64,000 nt of DNA from Dirofilaria immitis (Eukaryota > Nematoda > Chromadorea > Rhabditida > Onchocercidae). The translations under genes were made by a program, and so were the position numbers. The first letter of the stretch is position 1. Every line of letters begins with the position of its first letter. The notes beneath the pieces are model-generated. The model made no database searches and was not told the DNA's origin. It was given only the letters and a program-made list of their open reading frames with translations. The DNA is taken from positions 1 to 64,000 of the forward strand of contig JAKNDB010000104.1 of NCBI GenBank assembly GCA_024305405.1. Reading direction: 5' to 3'. Below, piece by piece: positions 36,943 to 51,100 of this stretch.

Positions 36943-39900
36943 TGTATGAAGTTTTACTTAAACGATCGATAGAATTTCAACAATTTGCTCATACTACCGT
37001 AAAAAATTACCAGCAATTTATGAAGAAATTGAACACGATATAAAATTTAAAGCAAACGATATGATTGCTGCTATTCAAGATCAGGTTTTTGATTAAAATT
37101 AATTACACGATTAAAAAATCTCGACATATGTTTTGTAAATATTGTCAAAAATATCCTTTTATCAACTAATTAAATTCGTACGGCATTTTAATATTTAAAT
37201 TGCAGTAGCACAGATAATAATGTATCAATAATTAATAATCTCCAATTGTAAAAGAAGAAAATATTTTTCTGAAAAATTACTATGATAAAAAAATATGATA
37301 ATATTTCTTAGACATCAATACCTGAAAATATGAATTTTCATCATTTCTTTATGACATTTTCTTGGGGTACAATTACTCTTATCGGCTACTATATCATGTA
37401 TTTTCAAGGTTTTTATTTGTCCAATATTTCATTTCAATATTTCGATAGCGTAATTTTGACGAAAATAAATTTGTTTTAATAATATTATCAAAATATCATA
37501 CAATTATTTTTATTATCGTAAGCAATAATAAATGTTTTAAAATATCCGTTAATGAATTGATAAGAGAGAATTGAATGAAATATATTTGAACGTTTTGACT
37601 TTATTTTTTAAATTCATTCTATATATTTTTCCATAAATTTATTTAGGCTCTTTCTGAAATATTATTTCAGGATCTATAATTTTCCCATTACTTTTGGATT
37701 TCATTATTGATACATCATCAGCTATATTACTTGCTTACATCATTATACCAGCAGTGGTGTATTTTAATTTATCAAAATATGAAGAATATAGTCGAGAATC
37801 ACGATTCGTTCTGCTTATTGCTGCATTATTTCAAGTATTTCGATATTTTCAAAAAGATCTTTCATTCATTATCAGTTATTTATCATTAGATATTAAAGTA
37901 AAAGTAAAGAAAAAACCAAAACAAAATCGAGATTGTAAAAGAAAAAATCAAGATCTTCAAATATATAATAAACAAAACATATAATATCAATTAAATTTAA
38001 ATGTTAAACTCGAAAATAATTAATAGGACGAAAAGAAACATTAATAAAAAGATAAAAGCTATCTTATAACAAGATTATTATTATTATTACTTATAAATTT
38101 GTTAACAAAAACAATCATTCCCAATAAAAATAAAAGCCAAAAAAATTTCATATTTAGAATTATCTAAACAAAAAATAACGATGAGAATACTTCAACATCT
38201 GGATATTTATTATTAAAAAAGAAATTATCTAGCAATGCTATTCAATCCTAAGTATTCAGAAAATAAAATATCTAACAGCCATCAAATATTATCGTATAAA
38301 TAAGTCAAATCGTATCCAAAAGAAAATTCATAAAAATTTAAAAGAATAGAAACAAACAAAATTGAAAATCTTAGCTAAATATGTGGTAACCATAAAAACA
38401 ATATTGTTCTTTAATATTTTTCACAGATACATTCTTCAATTATAAAAATAAACATGGACAGATACAAAGAAATATAAACAATTAAGATAAGATATAAATA
38501 AAACCAAACTAGCATCAACATCTAAAATATCAAAAACAGATATTAAAGGATATTAACTATATTTCGTCTTATGGCACTTAAAAAACCTCAACAGAAACAT
38601 ATTTTTATGAAACCTATAAAACTTAAATTTATCATATTTATCGATGTGATTGCTATATAAATAAATCAAAGTAATAGAAATAAAATTAGCAAAATAATTT
38701 TTCAAAACAATTTATTTGTTCAAATTTTAGGGTTTATTAGTTGGATTCCTATTAAGTAACTGTTCAACAATAATTATTTTACCAGTTGAAGCTATTAATA
38801 TGCTTTTTATATCAATAATTTCACGAATTTTGGGTCACAAACTTAATAACGATCGACAAGCATATTTTGGAATTATTAATGGCATCGGATTCATTGTAAG
38901 TTATGAAAGATGTTCTAAAATGTTCGCAAAATTAATTCAAATATATGGCCAAGCCATAAACTTTTTCACAAAATATAATCAAATATATGACCAAACTACA
39001 AATATTATTACGTTTTTAATCAACGATAAGTATTGATTGATATTATTATATCTTAATATTAATATTTTTTGCTATTCTGTATTTTATAACATTTTCATCC
39101 GCGAATTGAGCTATTATTTGAGTGACTAGAATTTCATTCTCGAGAATAGAAATTTGTTTGTATGAAATTTAATCCCTAAAATTCCAGTTCCTTATCACTA
39201 TCGGGTATGTTACACGATACCTGACTAAAGCTTATTTTTTTGCAAGTATTTTGACTGTTTTTACATCGCACACTATCATTCAAATTTATATGCGCCGAGT
39301 AATGCAGGTATTTGCTGAATGAAATTAAAACTATTATCATCTTTTTAAGTAAATGATTTTGATTGGCTTATCACTAAAATACATGCAGATTATCACAGTG
39401 ATAAGCACTTTCATATAAGTATACGGTGAATTATATTTTATATGATTATGCATTGATTTTATTCTTAATTCACTAATAGATATATAGGTAAATTTGACAT
39501 TTATAATTTTGGCAATATTAGACAATTATATCTCTCGATAATTGTTAATTTTTTTCAAAATCCAATGTTCAAAAATAATATATATCAAAGTTTCAAACAA
39601 GCAACAAAAAATGATAGATAGAAAATAAAAAGAATAAAACAAATTTGCAAGTTTACTAAGCTTTAACTAATATATGTTTCAAATTATAACTACGATTTCG
39701 TTATAAGTTTAATCAATAATAATTGATAATTATAATATTAAGAATGATGAATCCCTTTCATTTCGTTGAAGTTATTCATTTCTTAATTTATATCTAATAA
39801 TTATATAATTTTTTAAGATTATTAATTTCTTTCAATTTCTGGCTATTTTTATTTACATAGGGATTTAAATATGATTGTGTTATCAAATCACTTTAATGAT

Positions 39901-42900
39901 TGTATAACGATAAATTTAGAGATTACAAATTTTTAAAATTGTAACAATTATATTTAAATTAGTATCTAATTAGCAATTTTCAGTATATTCAATTGATTCC
40001 ATGATCCAGATCATAAATTCGGAAATTCTTTCAGTCTGATCTGCGTCCCTCTTATGTATTACTGATAATGATAACACTATCAATTTATTGTCAAACGCTG
40101 ATTCGAATGTTATTCGGTCAATATATACGAGCAGATAGAAATCACTGATAACAATGATCTTTAGTTTTATAAATAATTCTGGAAATGGTTTATTTACAAA
40201 AAAATTTCCGATAAGTTTTCAGAACTACATGAAAAATTTCTTTTTATCAAATACATCACATTTTTGTCTAAATTTTTGTTACATTTGGCAAATTTCTGGT
40301 TTTTTTCTTTTTATATTATTATTTTATTCGCAATTTTTAGTTTTTTTTTTGAAAGTTTGCTTCAATTTTTATTATTTTAAAATTTAGTTCCTCTCACCGA
40401 TTCCACAAAACTTTTTCATTTATCCATAAAATTTTCTTGCCTTCCTGAAAAGAAATTGAATATTATTGATTAAAAATTTTTATCTTTAATATATTCTTTT
40501 TCTTTCTTCTCAATAAATAATGAGAAAAGATTTTGAAAGAATATTTCATGAAATATTAATCAAAAAAGCATATTTTAATAATTCACCACTTTCAAATACA
40601 AGAGGCATGGGTAAAGTTTTTGAAAAATGAAATGATAATTTTGAAATAAAGAAAATATCATTTATATTATTATCAGCATCGTCGTCATCAATTAATAAAA
40701 AGATATTACGTTTGTTCGAAAACAATTACAACAACTGAAGTGTATAATAATATCTTTGAAGTTGATAATGGTAATAATAATAATGAAAATAATAATAATA
40801 ATAATCGATTAGTAATACTGAAGTATTATGCACTATTTGCAATTATACTTCCAACTTATCTTTCCTTCATTTTTATTCACTTCAATGAATGCCTCTCTTC
40901 ACGTTAAAATAAAAACAATTTAAGCGTCGAAGAATTCTTCGGCTTCTACTTCCTCTTTTTTTAAAAATGTAAGAAAATAAAGATTTGCTGCGAGAAAAAA
41001 ACGAAAATCTTAATTTTTAAATAAATTTTCTTTAAAACCTTTCAGATTTATTTCAAAAAATAAATTTTTTCTTTGAACATATTTGAGTATTTCTTTACTT
41101 TGTTTTTTTTGCTTCTATTACTGCAAAATTTTTGGAGAGTTTGTTGAAAATTAAATGTAACATATCAGAAGATGTGTGTGTATGTATAGAAATGCATGTG
41201 GCAGAATTAGCTTATATTCAGATGCGGATGTGATTAGTTTTTTCAAGATATCAAATGAAAATTAAATTTATGACAAAGGATGATGATGATGATAACGATA
41301 AGGATAAGATAATGATAGTGTATTAATGATTGCAAAATATTTCCAACAAACACAACTGTTCCAAAATGATGTAGGAATAAGCATTTGTGCATTCTTAAAA
41401 TTTAAACATACCTGATTTCTGCTCACTGATAAAAATGATGCTATTTTTGTTGATACATTTCATATATTCTTAAAACATTTCATATTTCAGCGGCAGATGT
41501 CAGATTTTTGAGTTTTTTGTTTTATAATCAAAATATGCAAATAGCTTTACACATTCTTTCTTATTCATTTTTTATCGTTTTTTCAGTGATAAAAAGTCTG
41601 AATTAATTAAACTGAATAATATTCGATAGTTTTTAAAAATAATTATATAACAAAGAATAGTTTTCAAGAATGATCATAAATAGTTATAATGAATTAAGTA
41701 TAAATAAAGTAATTTTAAATAAATATCATGTATAATTTCTCAAATAATTAAACAATATATATAGAAGGAATAAATAAACTGAACTCTAATTTGAACCATT
41801 CAATTGGCACTTTTCAGATAGCTAATAATCTTTGAATTTTTACAATTCAATATAATATCTTAATTGTTTATCACATTCTTTCACATTATTTAAAGAAAAT
41901 AGTTATGCTAAACTATTATATTTATTGTAAACAAACTTCAACTGATTAAATCTGTTACTATTAATTAATTTATTCTTTTACAAATAGCAATTTTGAATGT
42001 ATGTATATGTATATACATACATCATTTAACAAGAAATTATCTGTTGAGTATTAATATTGATATTATGTGCTGCTTAATATTTCTTATAATTGCAAGATGA
42101 TAATAATGAATTGTCTCATTAGTAAGTTTTCCATCCAATTAAATCTCAAACTTCGAATTTAATTCATCCTTAAAAACTTTGTTCAAATTTTTCCTTATAA
42201 TTATTACTTTAACTTTTTATCTATTTCATAATATTATTTTTCTCAATTTTTATTAGCCGTAGTATTAAATGCAATTCAATGATTTTTCTGATTAAAAAAT
42301 AAGAAATTATATCATGCTTTCATTACTTATATTATTATTAATAGTTGAAGAGTGAATAATTTTTTCTGTATGAAAATTGAAATGTAATACTTCATTAAAA
42401 TTAAGAAGTATTTGTTAAATTCAATTTTGTAGCCAATTTTATACCATTTTTAAAATTGTGAATTATCAGCTAAATTGAATTGTTCATTCAATTTTAGACT
42501 ATTTTTAAATTTGAAAATTATTTGGTGAATCGATAACCACTTTATTTTGTATTAAAATGGATTGAAAATTTATGTATTAAAAAGATATAACAACTATAAA
42601 GCCATATATTCTAAGATTTTTTTTTGCTTTTTTGATAAATGACAAGGATTTTGTTTAGAATTCGGGCATTGTAAAACAGTTGCTCGAAATGATGTTGATC
42701 CGTTCAAAATCGTTTGATTTTTTTTTTCTTCTTTTTTAGATGTAATAGTTCGTTAGTTTATTATTTATTTTTATTTTTACTTCATCTATTAGAATAAGAA
42801 ATTTCCTATTACTTTCTAATTTGTCTAAAAATTTTTCAAATTATTGACATATTTTTTTTCTTTTGTTTAGAAAAAAATAGATTTATCAAAATAAGTTCTT

Positions 42901-45900
42901 TCTTATTTCCTTCATTAATTTAATTAACAACATTTTATTTGATAATAAATTAGATGTAAACATTATTACTATCGAACGAATAAGTTTTAAACTTTAAACT
43001 CGATCAATCGGGAAAAAATATCAGATTAATGATTTTATTATTTCATTATCTTCACATTTGATAGATATAATATATCGTTAAGTTTAATATTGACATTGAT
43101 GATGTAAGCATCATTTTTGTTGATGAGGAATTTACAAGGTACGAAAGTTTAATAACTTATCCGATAACTATCGTAAATTTGAACTTTTACTTTTCAACAT
43201 TTGTTTATCGTTTAGCATGTTCATGTAATTCTTTCTTTGCTTTTTTTTTCTTGAAAATATTTATGATAAATTGTCTAATTTTTTTATAGACTAAAAGGGG
43301 CTGGAAAAATTTATAATTACATAGCATATTTTATGTTTATATGATTTGATTGCAATTGAATTTTTCTTTTTACATTAAGAAAGCTTAAATGATTTTTAAT
43401 TTTTAAATTATTAAACTAAATGAATATTTGTATATTATCATTTATTTTATAATACATCAATTTTAAATTTTCTTTATTTTCTATTATTGAAACATTTCAT
43501 TCTCATCAAAAATTAAATGATTCTTGTCGAGATATAAATAGAAATTTTCAGAAGATCGAAATGAGTTTTTTAGAAAATTGTGGGAGTAGAATTGATTAAA
43601 ATCCATTACAACTTGCACTCATAATCTCCAATAGTTAGGCTGGCCGTGTGCATAACTTAATCTTATTTTTTTACAATCATATTTCTTCTATCATTTTTGG
43701 TATTCATTTCTTCATTTCAAATATATATTTTCTTTTTTGAATACTAAATAATATAAATAGAGGACTATAATATCCGTTACATAAAGGATACTAATTACAT
43801 ATGAAGTGATAAACTTATCTTATTGGCAGTATTGATTTATGCGATGCAAGAAATTTTTATAAGCTGTTTGATAATTATTTTAAATATCTTTACTTTTATT
43901 ATCTCAAAACTTTTTTAAAAATTAAATAACTTCAAAAGAAAATTTATCGCAATATTTTACTACTAACATTCATCTAATAAAGATTGAAAATGATAGATTA
44001 TTTATTTGCCTTGAATTATTATATGTATATGTTTGCATTTCAATTAATTAAATATAACCCAATTAAATTATCATATTTCTATTATTAAATAAACGAAATA
44101 ATCCAATAGTAATTAAAATAATTTAATTCTAATTTCTATAAGCTATTTCTTTATTAAACGATAAATTTTTGTGAATAATAAAATATTGCAACGAATTTTC
44201 TCTTAAAGTTATCTAAATTTAAAATCAGCTTTAAATATAATAGAAGTAAAGATATTTTAAAAATAACTTCTATGAAATAAAAAGAAAAAAAACAAAAGGC
44301 TTATAAGAATTTCCTGAATTGACATAAATCATTTTCATTTGACCATTTTTATTTCAGATCTTTATTTTTGGTTATCCAATAATACCATTAGTAACAACAA
44401 TGATAATAATAACAATAGTACGTATTATTATTTTAAATAGTCATTGTAATTATATAATTAGTGATTAGCATGATCAAATTTTGTATTAATAATTGGAATC
44501 ATCTCTCCCATTTTTTTATTAATAAAATTTCATTTTTTAATTCATAAAACGGTCTATGTCATTTTTAGACTTAGTGTTTTCCAATGAAATTTTGTTTTAT
44601 CTTATTTTTCAACTGCTAGCAAAATTTAAGGAGATAATTACAATAATTATATATCAGTTACATATGGTATAATTAAATAAGTACAAATTTAGAGATATAA
44701 TTATTAGGCTGAATGATATTCTTAAAATGGATTCTACAATGTGATTGTTTTATATAATTTCCAGTTTTCTACTTATCGTTATATTTTTTCTTAACAAATC
44801 TGTTTCATAATTATCATAGCAATTATCTCTATCAATTTTTTATTAAAATATCAAGAAATTTCTGAAATTTGTACCATTTGAAGAATTATAAAATTTTTAA
44901 ACTTTTTATTGTTTTTTATATTTAATTTTCAAATGAAAATAATTTAATGACTTCAATTTTAATCATTATTTGTAAAATTCACTAACTCTTTCATTGTTCT
45001 CTAAAGAATTTATAAATTTTGCATGACTAATTCTGCTATAAGTTATTATTCCTTATAGTTCCAAAACTCAACTACTGTTATTTGAAATGTTGTTTCATTC
45101 GTTAAATAAATTCTTTTTTCTTGGAAGCAAATTTAAAAATTTGAAAAATGAATTTTCAAAAAAACTTTTTCCAGTAAAAAAGAAAATTTTGCCAGAATTT
45201 TGGAAAATTATCATGATCTTCTTCGCAATATTTTACTTTGATAAAAATAAATAATCGATAATCACGATAATATTATAATCTATAGTACAGAAAAAGTACG
45301 GAAAAGATATAAATATAGAAAAGCAAAATATAATATAAAATAAAATACACAAATATAAATTAAATAGTTAAGCAAAGAGTGTTACAGAAATATATATAGT
45401 CAAGTTCTAAATAGTCGGGTTAAAGTCAATGAATATAGTCTACTATACAATTGTGACGGGGTGATCTGACAATCAGAGAAGTGAAAAATTTTCTCTACTA
45501 AAAATATGCTAAAAATTGACTTATTTTCATTTCTCGAATATGATCATTTTTCAATTTCGATCTCTCCTTTTTTATGCTGTTCATTTTTGTTTTATTATAG
45601 AAAAATTTAATATGAAAAAAAATTCAATGTATTAACGATCAGATAAATAATTTCTACTTTAGAAACAAACAAATTTCGATTAAAAAATTTTTGAAATTAA
45701 ATAGAAAATAACAAAACACTGAAAATTGCTTCCTATTCTTTCATCGATCCTTTTACAATCGATGAAAAATGAATAGGCAAGCAACTTTTCACCAAAATGC
45801 TGAAATCCACATTTGTATAAGTATTGGAAAATTTTCGATTTATAATATTAAATAGAAAATTGGTTTTGTCTTTATTTTTCACTTCCTTTCAATTTTATGA

Positions 45901-47779
45901 CTATTCCTATATTCGTGTTTTTCATTTCCTAATTCCATCACCATTTTAATCCTTATCCTTTATTCCTTCTAATCTCATTATTTAAGGTTTTAAAATTTGA
46001 TCTTAATTTGTTACAATTGCTAGAGTTAAAATTTAATTAACTAAAAATTCTTTATCTTTTGATTATATCATCACTTTAGATAATTTATATATATAATATT
46101 TAGAAACGAATTATTGATTTATTATTTTCTTTGAATTTTTAATGTTTATTACAATACAACTGAGTTTATTGCCGTATTTTTATTGACTATAATGTTTATT
46201 AGATTTGCTTTGAAAAGAATTATAAATTCATCCGTAATCATTGAATATTTCCTGATCGATCGATTTTTTTAAAATATTCATTTTCGATTTATGATAGGAA
46301 AATTATGCAATTCCAACTTTTATGAGAAACAAAGATTGAAAAAAGAAGTGAACTTTTGCTTGTCATTCATTCTTTCACTAAGGCAAGTGAAATCTTCGTT
46401 CTGGACCGTATGTTCGATAGAAGTATGAAAATATATATTTTATACTTATTGTTATAAATTTCAAAGAATACATTCACAGTTAAATCAAAAAGAGGATATT
46501 AAAATTAACGATGAAAATAACAATAAATGTATAAATTATGATCGTATGATTATCATCACTATCAATCTCCTTACTAATTATTTTTTATTTCTAACTTTCT
46601 GAATGCAGCAGCAATTGCTTAGTTGAAAATATGCTATTACTAATAGTAAAGTTTAGATATGTGATATTCAATAATAATCCACTATCAATAAGTTATGCCC
46701 TTAATTACACGTTTAATTTCTCCTATAAATCATTTTTAACATATATTTATCATTTATTCTTTTGAAATTTCCATCTTAATACATCAGTACAAGAAACGAT
46801 TGTAAGCGAAAAAAATGAGCATAAACGTAATTACAAATAAAATAAAAATTAAATCAATATATAATATTGGAACTAAATATAGTATAACTAATAAATGTAC
46901 TGAAGTATTAAGATGGGTTAAAACAAGAACAATTGCCATTAAATAATCGAATAAAAATGGCGTAGAAGATATGAATATAAAATATAGAATACAAATGACA
47001 GTATAAATAAAAGAGTAAAAACCAATTAATAATATAAGTAGAAATTAAAATAATCTATTCAATCTGTATCCTTGTTTTGTGTCACATTATCTTATAAGCA
47101 AACAATTTTTGTTATTCATTTTATATGTGTTTGTATATATCTAAGTATTTTCAGAATTACGAATTACTATTGATCCATTTCATGAAGCGTTCTATCAAAT
47201 TTCATTCATTACTTTAGTTTAAATATTTTTCTTTAATAATAGACTAATCAAGAAAATGAAAATGGAGAGGAAAGAAGCAGATTTTAGATTATCTATCCTA
47301 ATGATGTTTTTCTGAAATGCATGAATAAAAATGTCTAATGTATCCAATTTAATTTTTCTTTTTCTATTACTCCACTGAGAAGATTCACTGATTTGCAAAT
47401 TCTTCAAAAATAAAAACATTTGGTATTTTCGCTGATACCAAATTTTATTGCATTCAACTACAAATTATTTAAATAGTGATTCTTATTATTTAGATTTGAT
47501 AAAATTAATAGGTATTAAAAAATATTTGACGATTTTTCAAAATGCTTAATTCTTAGTTTCAAATTTATTGATTTAAAATTGTAACTTAAAAAATGAAATT
47601 GTTCACTTGGACACTTGCATTATTTTCAATGTTATTAACATCCATTCATTTTAAACTTCTACGTAATACTAAAAAGATAACATTATGATTAGTAGTAAAA
47701 TTGATTTGATGAATTTTTTCTTTTGTTTCAGAAAATGCAAAATAATAATCCTCGTAATTTGTGCGCTTACAAAGAATAA
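36943..47779 (+). CDS. Polytopic membrane protein, possibly Bax-inhibitor-1 (TMBIM)-like
   Basis: Phase-consistent exons: 36943-37084 (YEVLLKRSIEFQQFAHTTVK, then YEEIEHDIKFKANDMIAAIQ), 37312-37408 (FFMTFSWGTITLIGYYIMYF), 37671-37834 (DTSSAILLAYIIIPAVVYF, then RESRFVLLIAALFQ), 38731-38895 (GLLVGFLLSNCSTIILPVEA, then RQAYFGIINGIGFI) and 44358-44417 (FGYPIIPLVTTMIIITI). A last exon may be 47732-47779 (KMQNNNPRNLCAYKE-stop). It has at least five membrane segments. RxxLLIAALFQGLLVGxLL with ILP and RxAYFGI resembles the middle of TMBIM6, but the C-terminal DTQ-type motif was not found. Exon 1 needs one added base in the A6 run 37001-37006. The intron before 44358 would be about 5.5 kb. The gene is likely real; the family is tentative. 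Confidence 0.55.
38896..44357. other. Large AT-rich intron or gap
   Basis: No exon is visible. It holds AAT/ATAATA microsatellite (about 40768-40805), GAT/GAT-like runs (about 41278-41320) and many poly-T tracts. It is treated as an intron because the exon at 44358 continues in phase, but it could be intergenic. Confidence 0.45.
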
Positions 47780-48992
47780 AAAGTTCTGCTCTAAGTTATT
47801 TCAAAACTGTGTTTAGCGGTTTTTTTAATTGAAATTCAATTTTATTTCGCAAAGAAGTCAGCTGTTATTTAGAAATAACTACCGCTATTGGATTTTTTTC
47901 ATTTCTTTATTTTTTTATTTCCAAACAATACCATATTTTCGTACCTGTCATCTTTAATCACTTTTCAACAATATAAAAACTGTCATTCTTACCATTCTAC
48001 TCCACTCTGCTTATTCAAATTTTAAAAATTATTTAATGAGTTTTAGATCTTTTCTTTTCAAACGATAAGTTTTAAAATTAATAATTTACTTAAACGTTTG
48101 AAAAGAAAAGTATAAAAATATCTCGTTTATCGATAGTATTTCGTTGTCAATTACTATAAAAATATTCGCGGAGACTTTGTGAACATTCTTTATATCTTGA
48201 ATTTTCCAAGACAATTATTTTAAAAAATCTTTCAAACATTTCGAAATTTTAAAAGCATGAAAATATATAATAGTTAATGACTGCATACTGATAATAGCAT
48301 TTTAAAATCATTTGTTTGTAAATAGAATAGAAAAGAAAGCGACATTTAAGGAAGTGTTCCTAAATCTGCGCGTAAAATACTAATTCAAAATAAAATAATA
48401 GTGTGATTGAAATTTGGGGAAAAATTGAAAATGGTTTTTAGCAAGCAAAACTCCATTCCATTACTTTTATCGTCGTCCTTTCTTTCCGATCATAGCTACT
48501 CAACCATTTTCTCTTTTTTTTCCTATCTTATCATTAAATTTTCTTTAATGCATGGGAATGAAAAATTTTAGAAAAAAAGTGCATTCATCAATAATTTAAA
48601 ATTTTATATTGGTAAAATAAAACGATATTTAGTGCAATCTTCAAATTTAATGCAAACTTAGAAGCTAAAATAACTTTTCTTTTTTTCAAAATCTATTCTT
48701 CACATTAAAGTACAATGGAATCAGAAGGGAATGAAAGTTTCCAGTATCTGTTGGCAATGTTTTAGTCCGATCGTATTTGCAGATATCCTTCGAAAATGTT
48801 TGTAAATAAATATTTTAGAAACTGAAATAAATTATTTATTAGACAATTTAGTACAATATATTTCTGACTATGATTATATTTTCCGTTAATTACATTTTAA
48901 TGAATATTTTCTATCACGAATTGTTTAGTACTTTTATCAAAAATACGAAAATAAGTAAATGCTTGTGAAATTTTTTAATCTCCCAATTTTTC
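44418..48992. other. AT-rich sequence, essentially featureless
   Basis: Apart from the possible terminal exon at 47732-47779, I see no coding, RNA gene or strong repeat. Confidence 0.45.
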
Positions 48993-49032
48993 AGCCTTTT
49001 AAAATTTCAAATTTTGGAATAGTCGAAATTAA

Positions 49033-51100
49033 ATGCTATTCATCAGTAATCCGTTACTACTGGAACGTGAACTAAAATTGGAATTTGATGATGGTCATAG
49101 TGATTGTAGAAAGAAATGTGATAAAACAGTTAGTTTTGTACATTCTTTCTTTTTCAGAAAATTTTCTTTCTTTGTTATTATAAAAAAGTTTCCTTTTGTT
49201 TACAGAAATATTGCAGATATTTTAGCATGAAAAAATTTATTGTATCAGTTATTTTATTCAATCATTAAATTTTTATTATAATAACTCATTTTTTTAATTT
49301 TTAATAATCGATTACTTGATTCATTCATCATATTTATGCTTGTTCATTTCAGTTGCACTTAGTTTGCTTCATTGATTATTTCATTAACATTTTCCAGAGA
49401 TTTGTAATCAGCGGCTTGTTTTTATATGTACTAGCTTCATTATTTATCATTGTCTTGAATTATCCATTATCGTTAACAGCAATTGCATTCCCTGTTATTG
49501 TATTGATTTACACGATCGCTGTTTTGAGTGATAATCGGAGACGAGATTTATGGCCAATTATTTTTATCACGGTTTGGTTTTATAAATTTATTGCATAATT
49601 AATGATAAAAGTCAAATGGCACATAGTGAATGTATCTAATTTTCAAAAAATGGATGTAAAACTGGTAAATAAAGCAATTTTCATTCAAGCAAATGATTTT
49701 TTCCTTTTTCAATCAATTACATAAAAATGTAAATATTGTGCAGATTTGGAATGTTAGATTTTTTTATTCTTAACATTTCAATAATAATTTGTCTTAAATA
49801 GACAGGAAATAATTTTTTGATAAATAAAAGATACGCAAGCAAAGTAAATAAATAAACTAAAAAAAAAGAAACTAGAAAAAGAAATTAAAAAAAATTTTTA
49901 AAAAAATTAAAAAAAAGAAACAAAAGGAAACAAAAGACACAGAAGATATGAGACACTTTAAAAATCAGAAAATATTGGATTTCAACAAAGAAATTGAATT
50001 TTAGCAAAATTGTTTCATCAAAAATAATCCCTTGAGATTTTTCGTAAAATATTTGAAATTTGTTGTGAAAAAGAAAAAAGTTATAATTTTATAAGTTCGA
50101 TTAGCATTATTAGACAAATGGTTTTGAATAAACTAAGAAAGCTTTTGATGGAACAAATTTCAAATATCTTATTAAACTAATCCAAGACAAAATTAATAAT
50201 ATTCGATCAGTCTTTTCTAGTTTGCTGGTTTCATTCTGAAAATAATTACAATTACATTATTTTTCATCATTTATCCATTGCGAGACGATGATCATGCTCG
50301 AAAAATTATTCTGGATGCACGCAAGAAATCAGGATTATTCAGTAAAAGTTTTCCTATATTCAGAATTCATTTCGTATAAGATTTAATATTTAATTCAACA
50401 GATTTCCTTTAAGCATAAATTTGACTCAAATCTTAAACTTCAATTTGATTATGTCCTATTTCCATTTTCATTTCATCCCAAATAATTCCACTTTTTGGAT
50501 TTTGCTGTTTTGAGTTCCTCTATGAGATATTGAAGGTTTCCTATTTAGAAAAATAATACAGTGGGTGTAACGCTCAACAAAAATCGAAAAATCCAAGCTT
50601 AGAATATTTTGATGCTTAAATGATATTTGTTTCTGATTTTCGAATTTTAGAGTAATTGAGTGATTTAAAATTCAAGGTACTCAATTTCAAACATTCGAAA
50701 AATTGTGAAAGCTTTTTTTGAAATTCGTGCTATTACTATAAAATTTTCAATTCGCTAGTTTATCCATTTAAATTTTCCGTAATGTACCTCATATTTTTAA
50801 TAAAAGGGTAGTGGATCTTCTTAAAAATGTGAAAAATTTTTGGAAAAGTGTGAAGCTTTTTTACATATTTCCATTTCAAACATTGTTAAAGATAGATTCT
50901 TTCAGGTTGGATAAGAGGAGACGAAAAAGACTATTTTTGGAATATTCTTTTTGGTTGAATTTATTTTATTGATAATAGCATGCTGTTTGCATTGGCATTT
51001 CACATCACTTTGTCATCAGTCTTCGACAAACGTAACAACAACGACAACAACAACAGCTGGAAGATCGAGACGCAGTTTACGAAGAAGCCATCATGTTTAA
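49033..51100 (+). CDS. Four-transmembrane protein of unknown function
   Basis: Four exons in perfect phase with no frame break: 49033-49128, 49353-49571, 50221-50341 and 50916-51100, giving 206 residues. A TTTTTCAG acceptor 40 bp before the ATG suggests trans-splicing. There is a cytosolic-type N-terminus (MLFISNPLLLERELKLEFDD), then four hydrophobic spans: ISGLFLYVLASLFIIVLNY, LTAIAFPVIVLIYTIAVL, PIIFITFAGFILKIITITLF and IFFLVEFILLIIACCLH. A DNRRRD turn follows span 2. The tail is TNVTTTTTTTAGRSRRSLRR then SHHV-stop, a Thr run plus a basic end. The layout resembles small nematode four-TM families, but I cannot name one. Exon 4 uses the acceptor ATAAG at 50911-50915, chosen because it alone keeps the frame. 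Confidence 0.65.

Noticed and set aside
36969..37050. Alternative reading of the first membrane-protein exon (FAHTTVKNYQQFMKKL) as a match to the TMBIM6 N-terminus
   Set aside because: That frame stops at once and does not fit the phase of the next exon; the frame after an added A (KKLPAIYEEIEHDIKFKAND) does.
40154..40387. Phe-rich 77-codon plus-strand frame
   Set aside because: Composition follows poly-T sequence; no splice context or conserved pattern.
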